Notes under the pieces: model-generated
The model's input: only the letters and a program-made list of their open reading frames with translations
What the model was told of the DNA's origin: nothing
The model's database searches: none
Shown: in pieces, positions 22,522 to 30,609 of the stretch
Position numbering within the stretch: position 1 is the first letter of the stretch
Layout: every line of letters begins with the position of its first letter
Program-made: the position numbers and the translations under genes
Assembly: GCA_015065725.1 (NCBI GenBank)
Contig: SVPV01000014.1
Coordinates: forward strand, 1 to 52,671
Source: Oscillospiraceae bacterium
GTDB lineage: Bacteria > Bacillota > Clostridia > Oscillospirales > Acutalibacteraceae
Direction: 5' to 3'
Length of the DNA: 52,671 nt

Positions 22522-23469
22522 TTATTTTAAATAGTTTTTGCGAAGCTTTTCTATCGCGGCTACAAGGGCGGTGAAAAGCAGAGATAAATTAATATTTGTT
22601 TTAAGTGATGCGGTAAAGGAATCTATAAGACTGTAAAGCTCTGTTAAAAGCTTTGCCTTAGAAGTATCGCGGTAGTTTTCCCTTAAAAGAGTTGCTATAT
22701 TGTATTTAAGCGAAGCGAAAAAAGCATCTGCCGCAGGTCTATCTTTCTCAAAGCGGTTTAAAAGGCATAGCATACCGAATTCGTCGCCGTCAAACAGCAT
22801 ACAAGAAAACTCGCGTGCGGCGGATTCGGGCGAATTGTCGCTCTTCTTTCGAAGTAAGGTTATGGCTCTGCCAATATTGCCCTTTGAGGACACAAGAGCT
22901 GATTCTATAAGCTCGTCATCGCGTTTGGGCTTTACATTAGAGGATATCCACTCTTTTGCGGCGGCTTTTTCGGGTACACTTAAAGTGAATTTTACGCACC
23001 TAGACAGTACCGTTTCAAGCAGAGCGGCTGCAGTTTCGGCTATCAGAATAAAATATACGCTTTTTGGAGGTTCCTCAAGCACCTTTAAAAGAGCGTTTTG
23101 CGACTGCTCGTTCATAGTTTCTGCCTTGTCTATTATAAGCACTTTACGTTCTGCCATGTGCGGCTTTACAAAGGCGGTTTGACGAAGCTCCCTTATCTGA
23201 TTAACAGAAATGTTTTTCTTTTTATCCTCAGGTGCTACGGTTATTACATCAGGATGAGAGCCGCTAAGATTTAACCTACAGGATTTACATTCACCGCAAG
23301 GTTTTTTATTCTCGGAACAAAGTATAGCACGGCTTAAATATGCGGCTAAAGTATGCTTGCCAAGCCCCGCCTCACCCTCTAAAATAATGGCGTGAGGTAT
23401 GTGGTCGTGCTTTATTGCTGCTTCGAGTGCAAACCTTAATTTCTCGTTGCTGATAAGCGGAAAACTCAT
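22522..23469 (-). CDS. holB: DNA polymerase III subunit delta'
   Basis: A 315-residue clamp-loader subunit. It has a modified Walker A (EGEAGLGKHTLAAYL, residues 32-46), a zinc-binding Cys group (CSENKKPCGECKSC), the VNQIRELRQTAFVKPHM segment, KVLIIDKAETMNEQSQNALLKVLEEPP and the sensor-like TVLSRC. It works in the clamp-loader complex that places the sliding clamp on DNA. The start ATG overlaps the trpS stop by four bases, so the order trpS-holB-ricT is coupled. Confidence 0.93.
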   Translation of the reverse strand: MSFPLISNEKLRFALEAAIKHDHIPHAIILEGEAGLGKHTLAAYLSRAILCSENKKPCGECKSCRLNLSGSHPDVITVAPEDKKKNISVNQIRELRQTAFVKPHMAERKVLIIDKAETMNEQSQNALLKVLEEPPKSVYFILIAETAAALLETVLSRCVKFTLSVPEKAAAKEWISSNVKPKRDDELIESALVSSKGNIGRAITLLRKKSDNSPESAAREFSCMLFDGDEFGMLCLLNRFEKDRPAADAFFASLKYNIATLLRENYRDTSKAKLLTELYSLIDSFTASLKTNINLSLLFTALVAAIEKLRKNYLK

Positions 23470-24476
23470 AGTACAAAGCCTACTTTTTTCATTGCCTTAA
23501 GGTAGGTCTTACGAGCAACACGCTCGGCACGCTCAGCACCGCTCTTATATAGGTCTTCAAGCAGTTTTTTATCGGTTATAATTCTATCGTATTCTGCTTT
23601 AATGGGAGCCAACTCGTCTGCAACAGCCTCACCTACGGCTAATTTGAAATCTCCGTAGCCTTTGCCGTCAAACTCACGCTCAACTTCCTCGAAAGACTTG
23701 CCTGTAACGGCACTGTAAATTGCTATAAGATTGCTGATACCAGGCTTAGTTTCACTAACTCTAACACAAGCCTCGCTGTCTGTAACGGCACGCTTGAATT
23801 TGCGGATAATGGTATCCCTATCGTCAAGAATAGCAACCCAAGAGTTTGCATTTTCGTCAGACTTTGACATTTTTTTAGTGGGGTCCTGTAGCGACATAAC
23901 ACGGGCACCCGTTTTTGGAATATACGGCTCGGGTACAGTGAAGACGTCACCATAAATATTGTTAAAGCGTACTGCTATATCACGTGCAATCTCAAGATGC
24001 TGCTTTTGGTCGGCACCTACAGGTACGAAATCAGGCTTATAAAGAAGAATGTCTGCCGCCATAAGAGTAGGATAGGAAAAAAGGCCTACATTTACATTGT
24101 CGGCGTGTTTTGCCGATTTATCCTTAAACTGTGTCATACGTGAAAGCTCACCAAACTGTGTATAGCAGGACAAAAGCCACGAAAGTGCCGCGTGTTCCGG
24201 TACATGCGACTGTATAAATAAGGTGGATTTCTCTGGGTCAAGACCTAAAGCCAACAAGAGTGCAAAGGTAGAATGTATTTGTGCACGAAGCTTCGCGGGC
24301 TCCTGACGTACGGTTATTGCATGAAGGTCGGCAACAGCATAGGTACAGTCAAACTCATTCTCCATAGCCACCCAATTTTTAAGGGCACCCAAATAGTTGC
24401 CTAGAGTTAGCATACCGCTTGGCTGAATACAGCTTAAAACCTTCTTTTTATTTTCTACAGGTGCATTTTCGCACAT
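23466..24476 (-). CDS. trpS: Tryptophanyl-tRNA synthetase
   Basis: A 336-residue class I synthetase. The HIGH-like motif lies in SGMLTLGNYLGAL (residues 19-31), with YAVADLHAIT, MAADILLYKPDFVPVGADQKQHLEIARD and the KMSKS loop in DPTKKMSKSDENANS. It charges tRNA-Trp. Unlike pheST, its leader shows no T-box, which contrasts with the Trp T-box on trpB elsewhere in the window. The ATG has AAGGA ten bases upstream. First gene of trpS-holB-ricT. Confidence 0.96.
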   Translation of the reverse strand: MCENAPVENKKKVLSCIQPSGMLTLGNYLGALKNWVAMENEFDCTYAVADLHAITVRQEPAKLRAQIHSTFALLLALGLDPEKSTLFIQSHVPEHAALSWLLSCYTQFGELSRMTQFKDKSAKHADNVNVGLFSYPTLMAADILLYKPDFVPVGADQKQHLEIARDIAVRFNNIYGDVFTVPEPYIPKTGARVMSLQDPTKKMSKSDENANSWVAILDDRDTIIRKFKRAVTDSEACVRVSETKPGISNLIAIYSAVTGKSFEEVEREFDGKGYGDFKLAVGEAVADELAPIKAEYDRIITDKKLLEDLYKSGAERAERVARKTYLKAMKKVGFVL

Positions 24477-24548
24477 TTGCGTTCATTCCTTTCAAGGAAG
24501 TTTACGTATAAAACTGAATATCATACGCAAAACATAATATATCAATTT

Positions 24549-24577
24549 ATTGTATCATCTTTTCTTGATTTTTGCAA
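24549..24577 (-). promoter_or_regulatory. Promoter of trpS-holB-ricT
   Basis: On the minus strand TTGCAA (24572-24577) and TACAAT (24549-24554) are 17 bp apart. The leader of about 65 bases has no TGGGTGGTACCGC-type sequence. Confidence 0.65.
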
Positions 24578-24633
24578 GAATTTTATATTAATAAAACTCC
24601 ACATATAGTTACAGGGTATAGTCCAATTAAAAC

Positions 24634-24662
24634 TTGACATATCTTGGCAGTTATAATATAAT
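24634..24662 (+). promoter_or_regulatory. Strong promoter of two small unknown genes
   Basis: TTGACA (24634-24639) and TATAAT (24657-24662) with a 17-bp spacer, a full consensus. It is divergent from the trpS promoter. Confidence 0.8.
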
Positions 24663-24707
24663 GAAATAACAAATTTTATCGTTAATCCAATTAGGAGGAA
24701 TTGTACT

Positions 24708-24965
24708 GTGGATAACAGAATCAGACTTCACAATGTTGACTTTGATGATTTTATTAAAACCGTTGAAAAGTGCAAGGGCGATGTTTATCTTGAAACCGCC
24801 GACGGTGATGTGCTTAACCTAAAATCAAAGCTTTGTCAGATGCTTGGCATTAGCACCATTCTTGCTAATACAGAAATTTCTGAGGCTACCGTAAGATGTG
24901 CAAATATTGACGACGAAACATTATTGTTCCGTTTTAATCTTTACGGCGAGAAGCCCCAAGACTAA
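24708..24965 (+). CDS. Unknown small acidic protein (85 aa)
   Basis: I do not recognise this family with certainty. It starts with GTG, and AGGAGG lies nine bases upstream; the initiator region is preceded by a consensus promoter, so it is probably well expressed. The protein is soluble, rich in Asp/Glu, and has no signal peptide. The part FIKTVEKCKGDVYLETADGDVLNLKSKLCQM recalls the start of HPr-like folds, but the phosphorylation site of true HPr is absent, so this is only a weak resemblance. It is followed at 19 bases by a second small unknown gene with which it shares a transcript. Confidence 0.7.
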   Translation: MDNRIRLHNVDFDDFIKTVEKCKGDVYLETADGDVLNLKSKLCQMLGISTILANTEISEATVRCANIDDETLLFRFNLYGEKPQD

Positions 24966-24984
24966 TTTTTTAGGAGTTTTTTTG

Positions 24985-25272
24985 ATGGCTGAATCAAAAT
25001 TTTTAACTTATAAGGGCAAGCCTCTTGTAAGAAAAGGCGACGAAATTTATTACGGTGATATGACCGAGAAATATGTTGTTTATTTTAAAATTCTTTCCGA
25101 AAGCGATAAGGGCGGTTACGAAATTGCTGATAAGGTAAATGTTTGCCTACTAAACAGTAATACCGACCTTCCTATGAAGGATAGAATTATTAAGGAAAGC
25201 ACAAAAACCTCATTGTTTGAGGCACTTGACATAGGCTTTGTATGGCTTGAGCGTGAGCTTTCAAAGGCTTAA
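24985..25272 (+). CDS. Unknown small protein (95 aa)
   Basis: A family I cannot name. The ATG at 24985 has AGGAG eight bases upstream; longer frames would overlap the preceding gene. It contains a compact beta-rich start (FLTYKGKPLVRKGDEIYYGD and YVVYFKIL), a middle helix-poor part, and ends with TSLFEALDIGFVWLERELSKA. No signal peptide, membrane segment or metal motif is visible. It is the second gene of the small operon ahead of rplU, and a good terminator follows it. Confidence 0.72.
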   Translation: MAESKFLTYKGKPLVRKGDEIYYGDMTEKYVVYFKILSESDKGGYEIADKVNVCLLNSNTDLPMKDRIIKESTKTSLFEALDIGFVWLERELSKA

Positions 25273-25286
25273 TTTCCGTTGATTTT

Positions 25287-25320
25287 GAGGGTTGCTATAT
25301 TAGTAACCCTCTATTTTTTT
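25287..25320 (+). terminator. Terminator of the small-gene operon
   Basis: A 10-bp stem (25287-25296 with 25302-25311), then seven T at 25314-25320. It separates this operon from the ribosomal protein operon. Confidence 0.88.
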
Positions 25321-25337
25321 GGCTTTGACAAAAAAAC

Positions 25338-25366
25338 TTGACAAATAGGACTCTGTGTGGTAAAAT
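25338..25366 (+). promoter_or_regulatory. Promoter of rplU-prp-rpmA
   Basis: TTGACA (25338-25343) and TAAAAT (25361-25366), 17-bp spacer. The leader downstream is about 85 bases long. Confidence 0.8.
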
Positions 25367-25371
25367 GCTAA

Positions 25372-25455
25372 AGCCGCATGTTGTGGGCTTGTTAAGTTGT
25401 GCCTTGCACACGCCTATAAGCAGCGAGACTGTTAAATATCAGGTAGGTGTAAAAA
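25372..25455 (+). ncRNA. Probable L21 leader (autoregulatory mRNA structure)
   Basis: The leader between the promoter and rplU is structured: GCCGCATG...GGGCTTG, then a TTGTGCCTTGCACA hairpin, and CGCCTATAAGCAGCGAGACTG just before the ribosome binding site. Position and content agree with the L21 leader family described for Firmicutes, which is thought to bind ribosomal protein L21. The match is from memory and not from a covariance search. Confidence 0.5.
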
Positions 25456-25761
25456 ATGTACGCAATTATCGAAACTGGCGGTAAGCAGTATCGTGTAGAG
25501 AATGGTGACATTATCTATGTTGAAAAGCTTAACGCACAAGCAGATGAGGAAGTTACCTTCGACAAGGTTGTTGCCGTTAGCAACAGAACTTTAAAGGTTG
25601 GTAAGCCTTATGTTAAGGACGCTTTCGTAAAGGGCACCGTTTTAAAGAACGGTAAGGGTAAAAAGATTACTGTATTTACCTATAAGCCTAAGAAGGGTTG
25701 TGCCCGCAAGATGGGTCATAGACAGCCTTACACAAAGGTACAAATTACCGAAATCGGTTAA
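25456..25761 (+). CDS. rplU: 50S ribosomal protein L21
   Basis: A 101-residue L21 with the family start [25 protein letters not shown] (first part shown), [32 protein letters not shown] and the conserved [11 protein letters not shown] end. Normal length. First gene of the conserved order rplU-prp-rpmA, under the leader described above. Confidence 0.97.
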   Translation: MYAIIETGGKQYRVENGDIIYVEKLNAQADEEVTFDKVVAVSNRTLKVGKPYVKDAFVKGTVLKNGKGKKITVFTYKPKKGCARKMGHRQPYTKVQITEIG

Positions 25762-25767
25762 TTTGTT

Positions 25768-26100
25768 ATGACTAATGTAAAGTTTTTTGCTGATGAGGGC
25801 GGAATATACGGCTTTTCTATCAGCGGTCACAGTTCGTTTGACTGTGATGATGAGACCGGAAAAATAGTTTGTGCGGCAGTATCGTCTGCGGCATATATGG
25901 CAGCAAATACCGTAACCGAAATTATCGGTGACAAAGCGGATGCTACGGTTAGCGACGCCTTTATAGATTTTAAGGCAAAAAAGCCTTCAAATGCCACAAG
26001 GCAGGTCCTTTTAGGGCTTCGGCTACATTTAAGTGAATTATCCGGTCAGTACGGTAACAGAATTGTATTACACGGAGGTGCAGAAAATGTTAAAGATTAA
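25768..26100 (+). CDS. prp: Ribosomal-processing cysteine protease Prp
   Basis: A 110-residue protease of the YsxB family. The catalytic pair is His21 in [14 protein letters not shown] and Cys35 in [18 protein letters not shown]. Prp removes the N-terminal extension of L27 in Firmicutes. It lies between rplU and rpmA, the standard place, and its end overlaps the rpmA start by 14 bases. The L27 in this window carries the matching cleavage sequence. Confidence 0.95.
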   Translation: MTNVKFFADEGGIYGFSISGHSSFDCDDETGKIVCAAVSSAAYMAANTVTEIIGDKADATVSDAFIDFKAKKPSNATRQVLLGLRLHLSELSGQYGNRIVLHGGAENVKD

Positions 26101-26371
26101 CATTCAGTTATTCGCTCATAAAAAGGGTGTTGGTTCTACAAAGAACGGTCGTGATAGCGAATCTAAGCGTCTTGGCGTTAAGCGTGCAGACGGTCAGTTC
26201 GTTTTAGCAGGCAACATTCTTGTTCGTCAACGCGGAACACACATTCATCCCGGCAACAACGTAGGCCGTGGTTCTGATGATACCTTATTTGCATTAATCG
26301 ACGGTAAGGTTAAGTTTGAGCGTGTTGGCAGAGACCGCAAACAGGTAAGTATTTACGCTGTTGAGCAGTAA
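26087..26371 (+). CDS. rpmA: 50S ribosomal protein L27 with cleavable N-terminal extension
   Basis: A 94-residue L27. The first residues [20 protein letters not shown] contain the Prp recognition sequence with predicted cut after Ala10 (QLFA/HKKG). The mature N-terminus reaches the peptidyl transferase centre. [37 protein letters not shown] and [15 protein letters not shown] are family signatures. The ATG lies inside the prp gene (14-base overlap), with GGAGGTG upstream. A terminator follows. Confidence 0.97.
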   Translation: MLKINIQLFAHKKGVGSTKNGRDSESKRLGVKRADGQFVLAGNILVRQRGTHIHPGNNVGRGSDDTLFALIDGKVKFERVGRDRKQVSIYAVEQ

Positions 26372-26376
26372 TTTTT

Positions 26377-26410
26377 AATCCGGGCGGCAACAGCTGTCCG
26401 GATTTTTTTA
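26377..26410 (+). terminator. Terminator of rplU-prp-rpmA
   Basis: AATCCGG (26377-26383) with CCGGATT (26398-26404) and an interior CAGCTG-containing loop, then a run of T to about 26410. Confidence 0.8.
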
Positions 26411-26457
26411 ATAATTTTAACAATACTAATAAAAAGACATCGAAAGGGGAAAACACA

Positions 26458-26856
26458 ATGAAGACCTGTCATGTATGTTTTTTTGAATGTGATGAAATGC
26501 TAGAGCTTTGTCCAAAGTGCGGTGCAGAGCTTAAAAATGCTGAAGAAACCGAGGCGGCTGAAGACACGGTTAATTTAATTGCCGAGCCTACTTTAGTTGT
26601 TTCTGTCGGTGACGTTATAACCGCAGAAATTTACCGCGATATCTTAATGGATAACGGAATCCCGTTTACATGCGACAGTGCCGAAGCAGACGGAAGTATG
26701 AAGGTGCTTTTCGGCGGCGGCTTTGTAACCGAGGATATTTATGTTGACGCTTCAAATCTTGAAAAAGCTAAGGAGCTTTATGAGCAGGTTTTAGAAATGC
26801 TTGAAAATGAGGATTTTGAGGCTGATTTTGAAGAAATAGAAGAAGAAACCGAATAA
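26458..26856 (+). CDS. Zinc-ribbon plus DUF2007-like protein
   Basis: A 132-residue acidic protein. The N-terminus MKTCHVCFFECDEMLELCPKC has two CxxC pairs that suggest a zinc ribbon. The middle (about 45-110) resembles the DUF2007 ferredoxin-like fold: LVVSVGDVITAEIYRDILMDNGIPFTC and VTEDIYVDASNLEKAKELYEQ. The C-terminus is a run of Glu and Asp. DUF2007 proteins are putative signal-transducing proteins with no fixed function. The ATG follows AAAGGGGAAAACACA. It lies 20 bases before obgE. Confidence 0.78.
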   Translation: MKTCHVCFFECDEMLELCPKCGAELKNAEETEAAEDTVNLIAEPTLVVSVGDVITAEIYRDILMDNGIPFTCDSAEADGSMKVLFGGGFVTEDIYVDASNLEKAKELYEQVLEMLENEDFEADFEEIEEETE

Positions 26857-26876
26857 AATAATACGGAGAAATAATA

Positions 26877-28154
26877 ATGTTTGTTGATATAGCCGGTATA
26901 CATTTAAAGGCCGGTAAGGGCGGCGATGGAGCCGTATCATTTCATAGAGAAAAATATGTCGCAGCAGGCGGTCCCGACGGTGGTGACGGCGGCAGAGGCG
27001 GCAATATAATATTTAAGGTAGACGATAATCTTTCAACCTTGGCAGACTTTAGATACAAGCGTAAGTATGCTGCAGAGGACGGTCAAAACGGCGGTGCCTC
27101 ACGCTGTACGGGTAAAAGTGCTAAGGATTTGGTGATTAGCGTACCTCGCGGCACGCTTGTAAGGGATAAGGAAACTGGCAGAATAATTGCTGATATTTCG
27201 GATGATGAGCCGATTGTTATTGCCAAAGGCGGTAACGGCGGTTGGGGAAATATGCATTTTTCCTCTGCTACAAGGCAGGTGCCACGTTTTGCTAATGACG
27301 GTATGCGTGGCGAGGAGCTTGACGTAACGCTTGAACTTAAATTACTAGCCGACGTAGGTTTAATAGGCTTTCCTAATGTAGGTAAGTCTACCTTGGTATC
27401 GGTGGTAAGTCAGGCAAAGCCTAAAATTGCAAACTACCACTTTACAACCCTAACTCCCGTACTTGGCGTTGTGTCTATGGGTGAGGGAAGTTCTTTCGTA
27501 ATGGCAGATATCCCAGGTCTTATTGAGGGTGCGGGCGAAGGTGCAGGACTAGGCCACGAGTTTTTAAGACACGTTGAGCGTTGCCGATTACTTCTTCACG
27601 TAATAGATGTTTCGGGTAGCGAGGGCAGAGACCCTATAGAAGATTTTGATAAAATTAATAAAGAGCTTGCTGTGTTTAGTAGCGAGCTTAAGGACCGTCC
27701 GCAAATAGTGGTAGGCAATAAATGCGACCTTATTGAAGACGAGGATATTGAGAAATTAAGGGAATATTTTGAAAATAAAGGACTTAAGTTCTTTCCAATA
27801 ATGGCGGCTATTGCCGAGGGTACAAAACCGCTTATTGATTATGTTGCGGCTACCCTTGCAACACTACCGCCTATAAAACGCTATGAGGCAGACTTTGTGC
27901 CTGAGCCGATTGTTACCGCTAAAAAGAATAACCGTAGCTTTAAAATTGCGGTACGTGGCGGTGTTTATTATGTTGAGGACGCCGAGTGGCTGATTGACGT
28001 AATGAATAAGGTTGACCCTGATGATTATGAGTCACTTCAGTATTTTGAACGTACACTTCGCTCGGAGGGTATAATAAAGGCACTTGAAAAACAGGGTATT
28101 GTTGAGGGCGACACCGTAAACATTTACGATGTTGAGTTTGACTACGTTCCGTAA
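26877..28154 (+). CDS. obgE: GTPase ObgE/CgtA
   Basis: A 425-residue Obg GTPase with three domains: the glycine-rich Obg fold (about 1-157, HLKAGKGGDGAVSFHREKYV), the G domain (about 158-330; G1 GFPNVGKST, G3 DIPGLIEGA, G4 NKCD) and the C-terminal OCT domain (about 345-425, present in Firmicutes). It binds the 50S subunit and works in ribosome assembly and stress signalling. Its place after rplU-prp-rpmA is typical, and mrnC follows at 13 bases. Confidence 0.97.
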   Translation: MFVDIAGIHLKAGKGGDGAVSFHREKYVAAGGPDGGDGGRGGNIIFKVDDNLSTLADFRYKRKYAAEDGQNGGASRCTGKSAKDLVISVPRGTLVRDKETGRIIADISDDEPIVIAKGGNGGWGNMHFSSATRQVPRFANDGMRGEELDVTLELKLLADVGLIGFPNVGKSTLVSVVSQAKPKIANYHFTTLTPVLGVVSMGEGSSFVMADIPGLIEGAGEGAGLGHEFLRHVERCRLLLHVIDVSGSEGRDPIEDFDKINKELAVFSSELKDRPQIVVGNKCDLIEDEDIEKLREYFENKGLKFFPIMAAIAEGTKPLIDYVAATLATLPPIKRYEADFVPEPIVTAKKNNRSFKIAVRGGVYYVEDAEWLIDVMNKVDPDDYESLQYFERTLRSEGIIKALEKQGIVEGDTVNIYDVEFDYVP

Positions 28155-28167
28155 GAGGTATTATAGT

Positions 28168-28548
28168 ATGGATAATCCAAATCTGTTAAGCCCCTCGGTA
28201 TTAGCCTTTGTGGGTGATGCCGTATACAGCCTTTATGTGCGTACAGCTTTAGCCGATGTAAACAGACCTTCGGGGGAACTTCATAAGTTGGCTGTTAAGC
28301 TTGTAAATGCTTCGGCACAGGCAAAAGCCTATACACTTATATCCGATAAGCTCACTGAAAAGGAAGACTCGGTTTTTAAAAGGGGCAGAAATTTTCATAC
28401 CCACTCAAAACCGTCTAGTGCCTCGGGCGGTGAGTATCACACCGCTACAGGACTTGAAAGCCTTTTCGGTTACCTTTATTTGAGTGGACAGACCGAGCGG
28501 GCTGATGAACTGTTTAGCATTATTTGGCAAGAATTTTCAAAGGAATAA
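28168..28548 (+). CDS. mrnC: Mini-ribonuclease 3
   Basis: A 126-residue RNase III-like protein without a dsRNA-binding domain. The motif LLSPSVLAFVGDAVYSLYVR (residues 5-24) carries the catalytic Asp, with FKRGRNFHTHSKPSSASGGEYHTATGLESLFGYLYLSG downstream (shown in part in the family). Mini-III trims the ends of 23S rRNA in Bacillus. The ATG at 28168 has AAGAGGT upstream; longer frames would lie in obgE. Shares the obgE transcript and is followed by a terminator. Confidence 0.93.
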   Translation: MDNPNLLSPSVLAFVGDAVYSLYVRTALADVNRPSGELHKLAVKLVNASAQAKAYTLISDKLTEKEDSVFKRGRNFHTHSKPSSASGGEYHTATGLESLFGYLYLSGQTERADELFSIIWQEFSKE

Positions 28549-28549
28549 A

Positions 28550-28584
28550 AAAATACTGTTTGCAAAATGCAGACAGTATTTTTT
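28550..28584 (+). terminator. Terminator after mrnC
   Basis: A 14-bp stem with one G-U pair (28550-28563 with 28569-28582) and a T-tail overlapping its 3' arm. Confidence 0.85.
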
Positions 28585-28600
28585 AAAAGGGGTAATTTTT

Positions 28601-29530
28601 ATGATTTATACCGTAACATTAAATCCCGCACTTGATAAATCTATTTGTGTTACAAATTTTACGCTTGATACAGTAAACCGTGCCGAGAGCACTCGTCTTG
28701 AGGCAGGCGGCAAGGGAATAAACGTATCACGTATAACTAAAAAGCTAGGGTTTACCAGTAAGGCAATAGGAATTTTAGGCGGAAACAGCGGTAAGCTTAT
28801 AGAAGAAAAGCTATCGGCAGAGGGTATAGATTTTGAGGCGGTTTTTTGTGACGGTGAGACCAGAACAAACCTAAAAATTAACGACTATAAAAACAATACG
28901 TTTACCGATATAAACGAAAGCGGATTTGAAGTGAGCAATCAAACCGTTGGTAAAACGCTTGATATTTTACTTTCTAAAATAAAGAAAGACGATATTGTTG
29001 TGCTTGCAGGCAGTCTGCCCAAGGGTGCAAATGAGGAAACTTATAAAAATTGGATATCCGAGTGCAAGCAAAGAGGGGCGATGGTATTTCTTGATGCTGA
29101 CGGTATAGCACTGGAAAAGGGAATAGAGGCTACACCATTTTTTATAAAGCCTAATATAGACGAATTATCCCGACTTTTTAAAAGAGAGTTTTCAAATTAT
29201 GAGGAAATAAAATCTGCGGCAGAAATTCTTGTAAATATGGGTATCAATACCGTTGCGGTAACGCTCGGCGGTGACGGTGCAATAATTGTTACTAAAGACG
29301 GGGCGTTTAAGGCATTAGCGGCACCTGTAGAGGTTAAAAGCACGGTAGGTGCAGGCGACAGCTTTGTTGCAGCAGTAGCTGTGGCAACAGAAAACAAACT
29401 AACGACTGAAGATACGCTTCAATTTGCGGTAGCGGTTAGCAACGCAAAGGTCACAGCAGAGGGACTTGAATTCCCCGAGCTTTCTCTTGTTGAAAAAATT
29501 AAAAAAAGTATTGAAATCAAGGAAATATAA
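28601..29530 (+). CDS. PfkB-family 1-phosphofructokinase/tagatose-6-phosphate kinase
   Basis: A 309-residue sugar-phosphate kinase. It begins IYTVTLNPALDKSICV, with the substrate site EAGGKGINVSRI (about 36-47), VVLAGSLPKGA and the catalytic AGDSFVAAVA preceded by VKSTVG, i.e. the GAGDS signature with base Asp. These features are shared by FruK and LacC, and I cannot choose between them. The usual PTS and DeoR-type partners of fruK are missing, so the source of its substrate is unclear. The ATG at 28601 has AAAAGGGG eight bases upstream. Monocistronic between two terminators. Confidence 0.88.
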   Translation: MIYTVTLNPALDKSICVTNFTLDTVNRAESTRLEAGGKGINVSRITKKLGFTSKAIGILGGNSGKLIEEKLSAEGIDFEAVFCDGETRTNLKINDYKNNTFTDINESGFEVSNQTVGKTLDILLSKIKKDDIVVLAGSLPKGANEETYKNWISECKQRGAMVFLDADGIALEKGIEATPFFIKPNIDELSRLFKREFSNYEEIKSAAEILVNMGINTVAVTLGGDGAIIVTKDGAFKALAAPVEVKSTVGAGDSFVAAVAVATENKLTTEDTLQFAVAVSNAKVTAEGLEFPELSLVEKIKKSIEIKEI

Positions 29531-29570
29531 AAAGATGGGAAGGTTTTTAAATACCTTCCCATCTTTTTAT
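29531..29570. terminator. Bidirectional terminator between the PfkB kinase and nucleoside hydrolase
   Basis: A 14-bp perfect stem (29531-29544 with 29552-29565) with T-runs on both sides. It overlaps the 3' end of the minus-strand nucleoside hydrolase gene. Confidence 0.88.
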
Positions 29571-30478
29571 ATAAGCGATTCAAATAATATCTTTTTAAAA
29601 AGCTCTGCATTAAATTTAGTGACTAGGGTGGCATTGGGTGCTTTGTTATCAAGCAGCGTAACACCGCCGTAGGTTTCGTCATTAACCGTTTGGCAAAGAC
29701 AGTAAAAATCTTTTTTTGCTGTTACTGTTTCGCCGTATAAAGCACAGGCGACTGCTACAGCATCGGGAATATCGGCCACATTTTTATTAAAGGTTTTAAT
29801 ATTATGCTCTACTATCTTTCTAGTGCATTTATACACAAAAAGTCCTTTTTTAGAATTATTTTTAAGCTTTTCACGTTCGGCATTTGTAAGCGATGACTCA
29901 CCAAGGCACATATCAAGTCCTATAATTGTTATAGGTATGCCCGATTTTAGCATAATATCATAGCTTTCAGCGTCTACATACACATTGAATTCGGCAACCT
30001 TTGTAACATTACCGTCACCTTGACCTGATGTTCCCATAGACCATATACGCTTTACTTTTTTCATAGTATCGCTGTCACGTAAAATTGCATTCGCAAGGTT
30101 TGTGGCAGGACCTAGTGCTATAATTTCTATCTCATTAGGGTATTTCTTTACGGCGTTTAAAATAAAATCTACAGCGTCGGTTTCTTCGGGCTTTCTTTTT
30201 GAGTGGGATAAACCCGAGTCACCAAGTCCGTCAAGACCGTGTACATATTCTGCGGTAAAAAGCTCACGCTTTAAAGGCTTTTTAGCACCTTTATATACGG
30301 GAATATTTTTGCCACCAACCTCTAAAACCGCAAGGGCATTTTTGGTGGCAAGCTCTAGCGGTACGTTTCCGCAAACGGTGGTAACACCTAAAATTTCAAT
30401 ATCATTTTTACTGGTAGCAAGCAGTAAGGCTACGGCATCATCTGCGGCGGTGTCGGTATCTATAATAAATTTACGCAT
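29567..30478 (-). CDS. Inosine-uridine preferring nucleoside hydrolase
   Basis: A 303-residue enzyme that splits ribonucleosides into base and ribose. The Ca-binding signature DTDTAADDAVALLLA is at residues 7-21, with GVTTVCGNVPLELATKNAL, EIIALGPATNLANAI, VAEFNVYVDAESYDIMLKSG (Asn and Asp contacts to ribose) and VADIPDAVAVACAL with the late Ca ligand Asp. Base preference cannot be read from the sequence. It stands alone with promoter and terminator. Confidence 0.92.
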   Translation of the reverse strand: MRKFIIDTDTAADDAVALLLATSKNDIEILGVTTVCGNVPLELATKNALAVLEVGGKNIPVYKGAKKPLKRELFTAEYVHGLDGLGDSGLSHSKRKPEETDAVDFILNAVKKYPNEIEIIALGPATNLANAILRDSDTMKKVKRIWSMGTSGQGDGNVTKVAEFNVYVDAESYDIMLKSGIPITIIGLDMCLGESSLTNAEREKLKNNSKKGLFVYKCTRKIVEHNIKTFNKNVADIPDAVAVACALYGETVTAKKDFYCLCQTVNDETYGGVTLLDNKAPNATLVTKFNAELFKKILFESLI

Positions 30479-30500
30479 AGATACACCTCCTAATAATTTA

Positions 30501-30528
30501 ATTATACTACTATTTTGTTTGTTTTCAA
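30501..30528 (-). promoter_or_regulatory. Promoter of the nucleoside hydrolase gene
   Basis: On the minus strand TTGAAA (30523-30528) and TATAAT (30501-30506) are 16 bp apart, with AGGAGGTG just before the ATG. Confidence 0.68.
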
Positions 30529-30551
30529 TAGTGATTTAACTATTATAAATA

Positions 30552-30580
30552 TTGCTATATTTACTTAAATATAGTATAAT
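30552..30580 (+). promoter_or_regulatory. Promoter of the RCC1-repeat dockerin protein
   Basis: TTGCTA (30552-30557) and TATAAT (30575-30580) with a 17-bp spacer, about 24 bases before the ribosome binding site. Confidence 0.65.
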
Positions 30581-30609
30581 CGATTTAATAATTGTAAGGT
30601 GGTTTTTCG

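Noticed and set aside
24477-24707. T-box leader ahead of trpS
   Set aside because: No TGGGTGGTACCGC-type sequence or terminator-antiterminator pair is present on either strand.
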